Below, one piece after another: positions 55,005 to 63,627 of a DNA stretch of 64,000 nucleotides (within the stretch, counting starts at the first letter, position 1; every line of letters begins with the position of its first letter). Both the position numbers and the translations under genes were made by a program. Origin of the DNA: Streptomyces qaidamensis (lineage in GTDB: Bacteria > Actinomycetota > Actinomycetes > Streptomycetales > Streptomycetaceae); assembly GCF_001611795.1 (NCBI RefSeq), contig NZ_CP015098.1, positions 1,426,001-1,490,000 on the forward strand, in the 5' to 3' direction. Under the pieces are notes generated by a model that was given only the letters and a program-made list of their open reading frames with translations, made no database searches and was not told where the DNA came from.

Positions 55005-55478
55005 TCAGCAGCCGCAGTCACCGGCGTCCACGGGCGCCGTCAGCGGGTCCGGGGCCCGGCGCCCGGACCCCTGCCGGGTCTCGAACGCCAGCCCCTCGCG
55101 CACCCAGTACTCGAAGCCGCCGAGCATCTCCTTGACCCGGTAGCCGAGTTCGGCGAGGGCGAGGGCCGCGCGGGCGGCGCCGTTGCAGCCGGGGCCCCAG
55201 CAGTAGGTCACGACCGGCACCGACCGGTCCAGGAGCTGCCCGGCCTGCTCGAGGACGAGCGCGGTCGGCAGGTGGAGCGCGCCGGGGATGTGGCCCTGGT
55301 CCCAGGCCCCGGTGGAGCGCGAGTCGACGAGGACGAATCCGGGGTCACCCCCGGCACCGAGTGCGGCGGCGACGTCGGACACGTCGGTGTGGAAGGCGAG
55401 ACCGGCACGGAAGTGGGCGGCGGCCTCGGCGGGAGCGGCGGGGGCGACGCGCAGGACGGGGTTCACGGTGGTGGTCAT
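55005..55478 (-). CDS. Rhodanese-like sulfurtransferase
   Basis: The 157-residue single-domain rhodanese has FVLVDSRSTGAWDQGHIPGALHLP near residue 48 and the active-site loop TYCWGPGCNGAARAA near 92, where the nucleophile Cys lies; the loop is longer than the usual CxxGxR. It ends in DCGC. The divergent Lrp gene may regulate it. The role in sulfur transfer or cyanide detoxification is inferred. Confidence 0.86.
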   Translation of the reverse strand: MTTTVNPVLRVAPAAPAEAAAHFRAGLAFHTDVSDVAAALGAGGDPGFVLVDSRSTGAWDQGHIPGALHLPTALVLEQAGQLLDRSVPVVTYCWGPGCNGAARAALALAELGYRVKEMLGGFEYWVREGLAFETRQGSGRRAPDPLTAPVDAGDCGC

Positions 55479-55572
55479 GGGAGAGAAGTTACGGGCGCCG
55501 CTCCCGCCGCTGAAGTGATGATCCCCGGCGCTCCGCTTGATCCGCCGGGGATTCCCCTGCTATCCCTCGGGC

Positions 55573-56019
55573 ATGACCGAGTATTCCCCGGACGCCACCG
55601 ACTGGCGCATCCTGGACGTCCTCCAGCGGGAGGGCCGGGCCAGTTTCGCCGAGCTGGCCCGTGCGGTGTCCATGTCCGCGAGCGCGGTCACCGAGCGGGT
55701 GCGCCGCCTGGAGGAGGCCGGGGTCATCCAGGGCTACGCGGCGGTGGTGGATCCCGACCGGCTGGGCCTGCCGATCCTGGCGTTCGTGCGCCTGCGCTAT
55801 CCGAACGGCAACTACAAGCCCTTCCACGACCTCGTCGCCGTGACGCCCGAGATCCTGGAGGCGCACCACGTCACGGGCGACGACTGTTTCGTCATCAAGG
55901 TCACGGCCCGCTCGATGCGCCACCTGGAGGAGGTGTCGGGGAAGATCGGGGCGCTGGGCTCGGTGACGACGAGCGTGGTGTACTCCTCGCCCCTCCCCCG
56001 GCGTCCCCTGGGCCGCTGA
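55573..56019 (+). CDS. Lrp/AsnC-family regulator
   Basis: The 148-residue protein has the Lrp helix-turn-helix (ILDVLQREGRASFAELARAVSMSASAVTERVRRLEEAG in pieces, about 12-55) and an AsnC ligand domain (VTGDDCFVIKVTARSMRHLEEV). It is divergent from the rhodanese gene across 94 bases, which it probably controls. ATG 55573 is preferred over the frame opening at 55537. Confidence 0.9.
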   Translation: MTEYSPDATDWRILDVLQREGRASFAELARAVSMSASAVTERVRRLEEAGVIQGYAAVVDPDRLGLPILAFVRLRYPNGNYKPFHDLVAVTPEILEAHHVTGDDCFVIKVTARSMRHLEEVSGKIGALGSVTTSVVYSSPLPRRPLGR

Positions 56020-56021
56020 CC

Positions 56022-59015
56022 TCAGGCGCCGCGCTGCCGCAGCGCCGACCCGGACCGGCCCTTGACGACCTCCAGCTGGGCGTGGATTCGCCGCCGCAGG
56101 TCGGGGACGTGGCTGACGATACCGACGCTGCGGTCGCGTTCGCGCAGGGAGTCGAGGACGTCGAGGACCTCGTCGAGGGTCTGGTCGTCGAGACTGCCGA
56201 AGCCCTCGTCGATGAAGAGGGTGTCCAGCCGCACCCCGCCCGCCTCGTCCGTGACGACGTCCGCGAGGCCGAGGGCCAGGGCCAGCGAGGCGAAGAACGT
56301 CTCGCCGCCCGACAGCGTCGCCGTGTCGCGTTCGCGGCCGGTCCAGGCGTCGACGACGTGCAGTCCGAGCCCGCTGCGGCCGCGTCCGGTGCGGTCGTCG
56401 GAGTGGACGAGGGTGTAGCGGCCGGACGACATGCGGCGCAGCCGTACGGTCGCGGCGGCGGCGACCTGCTCCAACCGGGCGGCCAGGACGTACGACTCCA
56501 GGCGCATCCGGCGTTCGTTGTCCGCCGAGGTGCCGGCGGCGAGACCGGCCATCCGGGCGACGCGGTCGTACTCCTCGCGCAGCGGCGCCAGCCGGCGTAC
56601 CGAGGCGGCCGCCCGGGCGGACAGCCGGTCGAGTTCGGCGCAGCGCCGGCGGGCGGCGTCGTGGGCGGAGGCGGCGTGGCGCAGCCGCCGCTCCGCCTCG
56701 TCGGCCGTCCGCTGTGCCGCGTCCGGGTCGGCCCGTGGCTCGTGGGCGGCGGCGGCCGTGTCGGCCTCGGCGAGGACGGCCCGGACGGCGGCCTCCTCGT
56801 GCTGCCAGGCGTCCAGGCGGTGTTGCAGTTCGCGGTGGGCGGCGTCGTCGAGGAGGGCGGCGGCCGCGGCCTGCGGTGTCTCGAAGCCGGCGCGGAAGGC
56901 GGCGTCGGCGAGCCGGGCGTCGGCGTCCTTGAGCCGCTGGGCGCTGTCCTCGGCGGCGCGGGCGGCGTCGGCGGCGTCCGTGAGCAGCGCGGTCCGCCGC
57001 TCCAGCTGTGCGGCCCGGGCGGCGACACTGTCCAGGGAGCCCCGCGCCCGGTCCAGCTCCTCCTCCAGAGCCGCCCGTTCACGGTCCAGCCGGTCCCGGT
57101 GACCGACCCGGGACGCGGTCCGTACGGCGGCCTCCTGCCGGGCGGTGAGGCGCCGTTCGTGTTCGTGCCCGGCCTGCCGCAGGCGCTCCTGCGCGGCGTG
57201 CAGTTCGGCTGCCGCTCTACGGGCCCGCGCGTACTGCTCCTCCAACTCATCGACTTCTGCGGCTAGTTGGTCGGTCGCGGTGTCGCCGGACTCTGCAGTG
57301 GCAGCGGCCAGTGCCTCCCGAACGGCCCCGAGGCGCCGCTCGTCCTCGGCGCGCTGTTCGTCGGCGCGCTGGTAGGCGGTGAGGGCGTGCTCCTCCGTCT
57401 CGCGGTCGACGTGCCCGGCGACCTTGCGGGCGGGGGCGGGGTGTTCGGTGGCGCCGCAGACGGCGCACGGTTCGCCGTCGGTGAGGTGCGCGGCCAGTTC
57501 GGCGGCGATGCCGTTCAGGCGCTGTTCCTTGAGGTCGAGCCAGTACTGCTTGGCCCGCAGTGCCTTGTCCTGTGCGGTGCGGACCTGTTCGACCGCCTGG
57601 TCCGTGTCGCGGGCGAGCTGGTCGCGCAGGCGGGCCGCCCGCAGCCGCTGCCGCGCGGGCTCGCGCCGTTCGGCGAGCTGCGATGCGAGGGCGGCGTGCT
57701 TCTGGGCGGAGTCGACCGCCGCCTGGAGTGCGGTGCGCGTCTCCTCCCAGCCGTCGAGCCAGGCCTCCGCCTCCTGCAAGAGGTCGGCGTCGGCGTGCTC
57801 CTGGCGGTCCAGGCCGGCGCGTTCGTCGAGGAGTTCGGCCAGCCGCCGCTCGGCACGGCGGGCCGAGTCGAGCCCGCCCAGTTCCTCGGCGGCCCGGCGG
57901 GCGGCGGAGGCGAGCCCGGCCGCCCCCGCGTCGGCGAAGGTCTCCGGCAGCAGGGCACGCGCGCGGACCTCGGCGGCGGCTGCCCGGCGGTGCTCGGCTT
58001 CGGAGGAATCCCGCAGGTCCAGGGCGGGGGCGACCGCTTCGGCCTTGCGGGCCCGCTCCATGAGCGCCCGCGCCTCCCGGTAGGCCCCGGCTCCCTGCTC
58101 CAGGCGCGCCGCCCGTTCCCGTGCCTGGGCGAACCGCCGCTGGAGCCGGGCGACTTCGCGTACGTCGTCCAGGGCGCGGCCGGCGGCGGCCTGCGCGGAC
58201 TCGGCGGCGGTGAGCGTGCAGGCGGCGACGGTGAGCTGCTCGCGGGCGGTGCTGCGGGCGACGGCGGCCGCGCTCAGGACGGCCTCGGCGAGTCCCGGTT
58301 CGCCCGGGGCGAGTGCCGGCAGCTCCATCGCGTCGCCCGCGGCCTGCTGCATGCGGTGGGCGTCGGCCAGCAGCTCCGCGTCCCCGTCCCGCACCTGGGC
58401 CTCGGTGGCGCGGCGGCGCTCGGCGAGGCGCTTCTCGACGTCGGCGAAGCGGCGGGTGTCGAACAGGCGGCCCAGCAGCTTGCCGCGGGCCTCGGCGTCG
58501 GCGCGCAGGAACCGGGCGAAGTCGCCCTGCGGCAGCAGCACGACCTGGCAGAACTGCTCCCTGCTCATGCCGAGGAGCTGGGTGATCTCCTCACCGATCT
58601 CCTGGTGGGAGCGGCTGAGGTCCTTCCAGGCCCCGGCCGTCGCATCGTACGCGCGCAGCCACGTCTGGGCCTTGTCCAGGGTCGTGCCGGTGCCGCGCTT
58701 CTTGGGGCGCTCCCAGGGCGGCTGGCGGGTGACCTCCAGTCGGCGTCCGGCGACGGTGAGGTCGAGGGTGACCTCCGTGCGGGTCGCGGGTGCGGCGTGG
58801 TCACTGCGCAGGGCTGTGCCCTGCCCGCCGCCCTGCCGGGCGCCCGGCACCGAGCCGTAGAGGGCGTAGCAGACGGCGTCGAGGACGGATGTCTTGCCCG
58901 CGCCGGTGGGGCCGTGCAGCAGGAACAGCCCGGCCGTCGACAGGTCGTCGAAGTCGACGGTCTGGGTACCTCCGAAGGGGCCGAAGGCGGTGAGGGTGAG
59001 CCGGTGGAGCCTCAC
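56022..59015 (-). CDS. sbcC: Exonuclease SbcC (SMC-like ATPase subunit)
   Basis: The 997-residue protein has the N-terminal Walker A HGPTGAGKTSVLDAVCYALYG near residue 35, two long coiled-coil arms, the central zinc-hook CAVC near residue 514 (DGEPCAVCGATEHPAPA), and the C-terminal signature LSGGETFFASLALALGLADV with Walker B LFIDEGFGSLD. With SbcD it opens hairpins and cuts double-strand ends. The GTG start at 59015 overlaps the sbcD stop (GTGA). The frame is open for another 1.9 kb upstream, but that part is not coding. Confidence 0.93.
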   Translation of the reverse strand: MRLHRLTLTAFGPFGGTQTVDFDDLSTAGLFLLHGPTGAGKTSVLDAVCYALYGSVPGARQGGGQGTALRSDHAAPATRTEVTLDLTVAGRRLEVTRQPPWERPKKRGTGTTLDKAQTWLRAYDATAGAWKDLSRSHQEIGEEITQLLGMSREQFCQVVLLPQGDFARFLRADAEARGKLLGRLFDTRRFADVEKRLAERRRATEAQVRDGDAELLADAHRMQQAAGDAMELPALAPGEPGLAEAVLSAAAVARSTAREQLTVAACTLTAAESAQAAAGRALDDVREVARLQRRFAQARERAARLEQGAGAYREARALMERARKAEAVAPALDLRDSSEAEHRRAAAAEVRARALLPETFADAGAAGLASAARRAAEELGGLDSARRAERRLAELLDERAGLDRQEHADADLLQEAEAWLDGWEETRTALQAAVDSAQKHAALASQLAERREPARQRLRAARLRDQLARDTDQAVEQVRTAQDKALRAKQYWLDLKEQRLNGIAAELAAHLTDGEPCAVCGATEHPAPARKVAGHVDRETEEHALTAYQRADEQRAEDERRLGAVREALAAATAESGDTATDQLAAEVDELEEQYARARRAAAELHAAQERLRQAGHEHERRLTARQEAAVRTASRVGHRDRLDRERAALEEELDRARGSLDSVAARAAQLERRTALLTDAADAARAAEDSAQRLKDADARLADAAFRAGFETPQAAAAALLDDAAHRELQHRLDAWQHEEAAVRAVLAEADTAAAAHEPRADPDAAQRTADEAERRLRHAASAHDAARRRCAELDRLSARAAASVRRLAPLREEYDRVARMAGLAAGTSADNERRMRLESYVLAARLEQVAAAATVRLRRMSSGRYTLVHSDDRTGRGRSGLGLHVVDAWTGRERDTATLSGGETFFASLALALGLADVVTDEAGGVRLDTLFIDEGFGSLDDQTLDEVLDVLDSLRERDRSVGIVSHVPDLRRRIHAQLEVVKGRSGSALRQRGA

Positions 59016-60175
59016 CTGGCCACCTCCCGTACGGTCTCGTCGGCCCGGACCGCGTCGAACGCGTCCCGCAGCACGCCCTGTTCGTGCGGGTCGGGCCCGG
59101 CGCCGCGCACATGGGCGACGAAGTCCTCGGCGATCTCCTGGTCGCTGCGGCCGGCGAGGCGCCGGGCGTACGACACCTCGGACTCGTCCTCGTCCCGGTC
59201 GGGGTCGAAGACGAGGCTGAGGGTGTGCGGGAAGCGGGCGGTGAGCCGGGCCATCGGGTCGGCCGGGCGGACGGGGTCGGTGAGGGTGGCCTCGACCCAC
59301 GCCTCCTCGTGCCGGGTCAGTCCGGGATCGCCGAGCAGGTCGTCCAGCGTGCCGCGGATCCGGGCCAGGGCGCGGGGCACCGGGCAGTCGACGCGCTCGG
59401 CGGCGACGGAGCCGTCCGCGGCCAGGTCGACCAGCCACATGCTCTTGCGGTGGGCGGCTTCCGAGAAGGAGTAGGGCAGCGGGGAGCCGGAGTAACGGAC
59501 GCGGTCGGTGAGGGTCTGGCAGCCGTGCAGATGCCCGAGCGCCACGTAGTCGACGCCGTCGAACACGCCGGCCGGCACCGAGGCGACGCCGCCGACGGTG
59601 ATGTCCCGTTCGCTGTCGCTGGGTTCGCCGCCGGTGACGAAGGCGTGCGCGAGGACGACGGAGCGGGTACCGGCCGGGCGGGCGGCGAGGTCGGCGCGGA
59701 CCCGGTCCATGGCGGCGGCGAGCACGGCCTCGTGTCCGGCCTTCTCCACACCGAACTCGTCCTTCACCAGGGCCGGTTCGAGGTAGGGCAGCCCGTAGAA
59801 GGCGACCTCCCCGTCGTCGTCGGCCAGCACCACGGGGGTGCCGGCCGCCGACGGCTCGGTCCGCAGGTGGATGCCGGCCCGCCCGATCAGCCCGGCGCCG
59901 ACGCCGAGCCGGCGGGCCGAGTCGTGGTTCCCGGAGATCATCACCGTGGGCACGCCGAGAGCGGCGAGGCGGTGCAGGGCGTCGTCGAACAGCTCGACCG
60001 CGGCGAGCGGCGGCACGGCACGGTCGTACACGTCTCCCGACACGACCACGGCGTCCACGGACCGCTCCCGCACGGTCGTGACGAGGTGGCCGATGAACTC
60101 GGCCTGGGCGCCGAGCATGTTCACCCGGTGGAAGGCCCGGCCGAGATGCCAGTCGGAGGTGTGCAGCAGTCTCAA
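59012..60175 (-). CDS. sbcD: Exonuclease SbcD (Mre11-like nuclease)
   Basis: The 387-residue metallophosphoesterase has the motifs HTSDWHLGR at residue 5, VSGDVYDRAVPP, SGNHDS near 88, VLAHAFV and GHLHGCQ, matching Mre11/SbcD. It is the nuclease partner of SbcC. I chose the TTG at 60175, giving the usual MRLLHTSDWHLG start; the open frame to 60310 lacks homology. It overlaps sbcC by 4 bases. Confidence 0.92.
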   Translation of the reverse strand: MRLLHTSDWHLGRAFHRVNMLGAQAEFIGHLVTTVRERSVDAVVVSGDVYDRAVPPLAAVELFDDALHRLAALGVPTVMISGNHDSARRLGVGAGLIGRAGIHLRTEPSAAGTPVVLADDDGEVAFYGLPYLEPALVKDEFGVEKAGHEAVLAAAMDRVRADLAARPAGTRSVVLAHAFVTGGEPSDSERDITVGGVASVPAGVFDGVDYVALGHLHGCQTLTDRVRYSGSPLPYSFSEAAHRKSMWLVDLAADGSVAAERVDCPVPRALARIRGTLDDLLGDPGLTRHEEAWVEATLTDPVRPADPMARLTARFPHTLSLVFDPDRDEDESEVSYARRLAGRSDQEIAEDFVAHVRGAGPDPHEQGVLRDAFDAVRADETVREVAR

Positions 60176-60367
60176 GACGCCGCCCCGGCCTGCATGTCTC
60201 CCCCTGCTGTCGTTCTGTTCTCCACCGGCACGAGATGGTCCCGCTCGCTGTCGGACCCACCACGCTAACGCCTGTGGGCACCCGGTCCACCACGAACCCC
60301 GGCCCGCCACACCCGTCCGACGGCAATTCAGAGGAAATGTCGCAACTGTGCGGGGGCGGACCCGCCG

Positions 60368-60994
60368 TCAGGCGTCCCCATACGCCTCCCCGCCCGCCTC
60401 GAAGCCGGCCGTCCCGGCGGTGGCGTCGGCGAGCCAGGACCGGAAGGCGTCCACGTCGGCGTCGGGGAGGGCGATCTCGATCGTGACCGCCTCCCCGTAG
60501 CGCACGCCGCGGACTTCGCGCCCGGTGGTGCGCAGGTCGTTCTCCAGCTTGCCGGCCCGCTGGTGGTCGACGGTGACCGTGGCCAGCCGGAACCGGCGGC
60601 GGGTGCGGGTGCCGAGGGTGTCGAGGGCCTCGCCGACCGCTCCGCCGTACGCCCGGATGAGCCCGCCGGCGCCGAGTTTGACCCCGCCGAAGTAGCGGGT
60701 GACGACGGCGACGACGTACCGCATGTCGCGGCGCAGCAGCATCTGGAGCATGGGGACGCCGGCGGTGCCGCCCGGCTCGCCGTCGTCGCTCGCCTTCTGG
60801 ACGGAGGCGTCGGCGCCGATCACATAGGCCCAGCAGTTGTGGGAGGCGTCGGCGTGCTCCTTGCGGACCGTGGCGATGAAGTCCTGTGCCTCCTGCTCGG
60901 TGGCCGCCGGGGCGAGGGCGCACAGGAAGCGGGAGCGGTTGACCTCGGTCTCGTGCACGCCGGTGCCGGCGACCGTGCGGTATTCGTCCTGCAT
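60368..60994 (-). CDS. YigZ/IMPACT family protein
   Basis: The 208-residue protein has the UPF0029 N-terminal domain (about 15-120, with KEHADASHNCWAY, DDGEPGGTAG and VTRYFGGVKLGAGGL) and a C-terminal DUF1949 domain. IMPACT proteins bind ribosomes or translation factors; bacterial function is undefined. A GGCGGAC/CCGCC hairpin follows its stop, in the 190-base gap before sbcD. Confidence 0.9.
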   Translation of the reverse strand: MQDEYRTVAGTGVHETEVNRSRFLCALAPAATEQEAQDFIATVRKEHADASHNCWAYVIGADASVQKASDDGEPGGTAGVPMLQMLLRRDMRYVVAVVTRYFGGVKLGAGGLIRAYGGAVGEALDTLGTRTRRRFRLATVTVDHQRAGKLENDLRTTGREVRGVRYGEAVTIEIALPDADVDAFRSWLADATAGTAGFEAGGEAYGDA

Positions 60995-61062
60995 CCGGCC
61001 AGCCTAATCGCGTGGCCGCCGCGTCCCGGCGGGGCGGTCGGCCGCAGCCGCCGGGACCTTCG

Positions 61063-61347
61063 CTACGAGTGGGCCACGGCCTCGCCGGCCGTGACCTCGG
61101 GCGGGTTGGGCAGCAGCTCGGCGAGCCGGTCCCGCACGTAGTCCCCGGCCCTCTCGGTCGACTCCTCGGCGCCGGCCCGGTCCTGGAAGACGCCGGTCGA
61201 CACCATCACCCCGCCGCCCGCGTCGACGAAGTAGTAGGCCACGAACCCCTGGACCTGGCGGAGGAGCGGCAGGAACTCCTCGTTCACCCGGCGTCCCGCC
61301 TCCGCCGGGTCGGTCACCCCTTCGTACCGCCGGATCACTGCGTGCAT
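61063..61347 (-). CDS. Small dimeric alpha/beta-barrel (ABM-like) protein
   Basis: The 94-residue protein (MHAVIRRYEGVTDPAEAGRRVNEEFLPLLRQ..., quoted in part) has the alternating pattern of ferredoxin-like monooxygenase or stress-barrel proteins: VQGFVAYYFVDAGGGVMVSTGVFQD. ATG 61347 has GAGGAGACAGCC upstream. Function unknown. Confidence 0.75.
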   Translation of the reverse strand: MHAVIRRYEGVTDPAEAGRRVNEEFLPLLRQVQGFVAYYFVDAGGGVMVSTGVFQDRAGAEESTERAGDYVRDRLAELLPNPPEVTAGEAVAHS

Positions 61348-61469
61348 GGCTGTCTCCTCATGGATCGGCAAGGCCGTTCGACGCAGACGCCCTACCCGCC
61401 ACGGGACGTGCGCGCAGCGCGAACCAGGCACACATCACCGGAAAGGCCCCACGCCGGTGTGTGCGCGGG

Positions 61470-62012
61470 CTACTTCTTCGCGCCCCGCGGCACGGTCACG
61501 GACGTGAGCAGCGCGGTGCCGGGGGCGAGGGCCCGCCAGGCGGTGCCGCGCCAGGTCAGTACGGCGATCGCCGAGGTGGGGAACTTGGTGCGGACCCGCT
61601 CCAGGGTGTCGTCGAGGCCGTCACCGGCGAGGGCCAGGACCAGTTCCTCCAGCCCGGGGTTGTGCCCGATCAGCAGCAGTGTCTCGACCTCGGCGGGCAC
61701 CTCGTGGACGACGGCGAGCAGGCCGGCCGGGCCGGCGGCGTACAGCCGCCGGTCGTGCCGGACCGGCGGGGGTGTGCCCCACTCGGCGGAGGCCAGGTCC
61801 CAGGTCCCGCGGGCGCGGACGGCGGTGGAGCACAGCGCGAGGTCCGGCAGGAGGTCGGCATCGGCCAGGGCCCGCCCGGCGGCGGGGGCGTCCCGTCGGC
61901 CGCGTGGGGCGAGGGGGCGTTCGTGGTCGGCGACGTCCACGGGCCAGGCGGACTTGGCGTGCCGCAGCACGACCAGGCGGCGCAGCGGGCCTGCTCCGGC
62001 GCGTTCGATCAT
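61470..62012 (-). CDS. SixA-type histidine phosphatase
   Basis: The 180-residue protein has the phosphohistidine motif LVVLRHAKSAW near residue 14 and the second His in LLIGHNPGLEEL near 115. SixA-like enzymes dephosphorylate phosphohistidine, for example on PTS or relay proteins, or small phosphates. Its start overlaps the stop of the CysS-like gene by four bases. Confidence 0.88.
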   Translation of the reverse strand: MIERAGAGPLRRLVVLRHAKSAWPVDVADHERPLAPRGRRDAPAAGRALADADLLPDLALCSTAVRARGTWDLASAEWGTPPPVRHDRRLYAAGPAGLLAVVHEVPAEVETLLLIGHNPGLEELVLALAGDGLDDTLERVRTKFPTSAIAVLTWRGTAWRALAPGTALLTSVTVPRGAKK

Positions 62013-62725
62013 GACGGGGCTCCCAGATCGCGGGTGAGGTCGAGGCCGAGGAGCCGGTCGGCGTAGGCGTACGTCTCGAACCGGGCGCCGTCGGCGAGGT
62101 CCGGCTCGGTCTCGACGTCGCGCAGGACGTCCAGCACACCGGGGACGTCCAGGTCGTCCTCCCAGGCGTCGCGCAGCCTCCCCCGCACGGCGTCGGGGAC
62201 CGGCCGTGAGGGCTGCCGCGCCCAGCGGGCGACCGCGCCGCGCCAGCGGGCGAGGGTGGCGCGGGCGTCGTCGAGCCCGGCCGCCTCCAGCCGGACCGGG
62301 GCGCTGTGGTGACGGGTGATCAGGGCGAGGCGCAGGGCGGCCGGTTCGCAGGGGGCCGGCGGATCCGGCTCCACGGACGCGACGGCGATCCGCACCCCGT
62401 CGGGCGCCTTGCCTCCCGCGGCGGTGACATGGACGACCTGGGCCTCACCCAGACCGGCGCCGACGTCGGGGCTGTCCTCGAAGGGGCGGACGCCGAGCGT
62501 CGCGGCACCGGCGCGCAGCTCCGCCTGCCGGCGGCCGCCGGTCAGCAGCGCCCACACAGGTGTGCCGCCGAGTTCCAGGGTCCGGACGAGCAGGTCCCCG
62601 ACGAGCAGCACCCGCAGGTCCGTCGAGTCGGAGCCGGACGCGTGCACCTCGACACGGGTCAGGCCCCGGCGGGCCGGGGCGGCGTCGACCGGCTCGCCGG
62701 TCCGGGCGTCGATGATGCGCAGCAC
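62009..62725 (-). CDS. Degenerate cysteinyl-tRNA synthetase/MshC-like protein
   Basis: The 238-residue protein starts LRIIDARTGEPVDAAPARRGLTRVEV, like the opening of CysS and MshC, and its C-terminal half has an anticodon-domain-like stretch, APVRLEAAGLDDARATLARWRGAVARWA, then WEDDLDVPGVLDVL, matching DDLNTPxALAVL of CysS. HIGH and KMSKS motifs and zinc ligands are absent, and it is about half the CysS length. GTG 62725 follows a TACGCT -10 by 6 bases. It is coupled to the sixA-like gene. Confidence 0.7.
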   Translation of the reverse strand: MLRIIDARTGEPVDAAPARRGLTRVEVHASGSDSTDLRVLLVGDLLVRTLELGGTPVWALLTGGRRQAELRAGAATLGVRPFEDSPDVGAGLGEAQVVHVTAAGGKAPDGVRIAVASVEPDPPAPCEPAALRLALITRHHSAPVRLEAAGLDDARATLARWRGAVARWARQPSRPVPDAVRGRLRDAWEDDLDVPGVLDVLRDVETEPDLADGARFETYAYADRLLGLDLTRDLGAPS

Positions 62726-62829
62726 GAGGTGAGCGTAGGCGGGCGGGCGGCCACGCGCGGGCAGGTTCGGCGTTTTCCGACTGCCGTGGCGCGATCGCCC
62801 CACCCGTGACGCGCCCGGCCTCTCCGCTC

Positions 62830-63627
62830 TCAGGCCAGCGTGCCCAGGAACCGCACGTGGGGCCGCCCTTCGGGCCCTTCGCGGCTGACGGCGGCCCGCA
62901 CCCGGTACACCTCGGCGATGAGCTCCGCCGTGAGGACGTCGCCCGGGGTGCCTCCCGCCACGACCCGCCCCGCGCCCAGCACGACGACCCGATCGCAGTA
63001 CGCCGCCGCGAGGTTGAGGTCGTGCAGGGCGACGACGGTGGTGACCGGCAGGCCCGTGACCAGGGTGAGCAGGTCGAGCTGGTGGTGGATGTCGAGGTGG
63101 TTGGTGGGCTCGTCGAGGAGGAGCTCGCGGGGTTCCTGGGCGAGCGCGCGGGCGATCTGCACCCGCTGGCGTTCGCCGCCCGAGAGGGTGTGCCAGAGCC
63201 GGTCGGCACGGTCGTCGAGGCCCGTGCGTTCCAGGGCGGCGCGCACCGCCCGCTCGTCGTCGGCGCCGGCGGGCGTCCAGGCACGGCGGTGCGGGACGCG
63301 GCCGAGCCGCACCACGTCCTCGACCGTCAGCTCGACCTGGGTGTCCGACTGCTGCTCGACGACGGCGAGGCGGCGCGCGACCGTGCGGCGGGGCAGGTCG
63401 CCCAGCGGTGTGCCGTCGAGGGTGACGACTCCGCAGGTCGGGGTGAGCAGCCCGGCCAGCAGCCGCAGCAGGGTGGACTTGCCGGAGCCGTTGGGGCCGA
63501 GGACGCCGACCGTGGAGCCGGTCTCGGGCGCGAGGGCGACGCCGTCCAGGATGAGATGCCCGTCGGCACGGCGGCTGACCCGGTCGGCCCGCAGCCCCGC
63601 CTCCACCGATGCGCCCGCGCCGCTCAC
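62830..63627 (-). CDS. Iron-siderophore ABC transporter ATP-binding protein (FecE type)
   Basis: The 265-residue ATPase has Walker A GPNGSGKST near residue 44, LGRVPHRRAW, signature LSGGERQR, Walker B LLLDEPTNHLDIHHQ and H-loop VALHDLNLAAAYCDRVVVL, the FepC/FecE pattern for ferric-siderophore or cobalamin import. Its start overlaps the stop of the FecCD permease gene by 4 bases. Confidence 0.92.
   Translation of the reverse strand: MSGAGASVEAGLRADRVSRRADGHLILDGVALAPETGSTVGVLGPNGSGKSTLLRLLAGLLTPTCGVVTLDGTPLGDLPRRTVARRLAVVEQQSDTQVELTVEDVVRLGRVPHRRAWTPAGADDERAVRAALERTGLDDRADRLWHTLSGGERQRVQIARALAQEPRELLLDEPTNHLDIHHQLDLLTLVTGLPVTTVVALHDLNLAAAYCDRVVVLGAGRVVAGGTPGDVLTAELIAEVYRVRAAVSREGPEGRPHVRFLGTLA

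Noticed and set aside
56022..60923. A single 1633-codon open frame spanning sbcC and its upstream region
   Set aside because: Only the part from 59015 down matches SbcC; the rest is antisense or out of frame with sbcD and yigZ, a GC-bias artefact.
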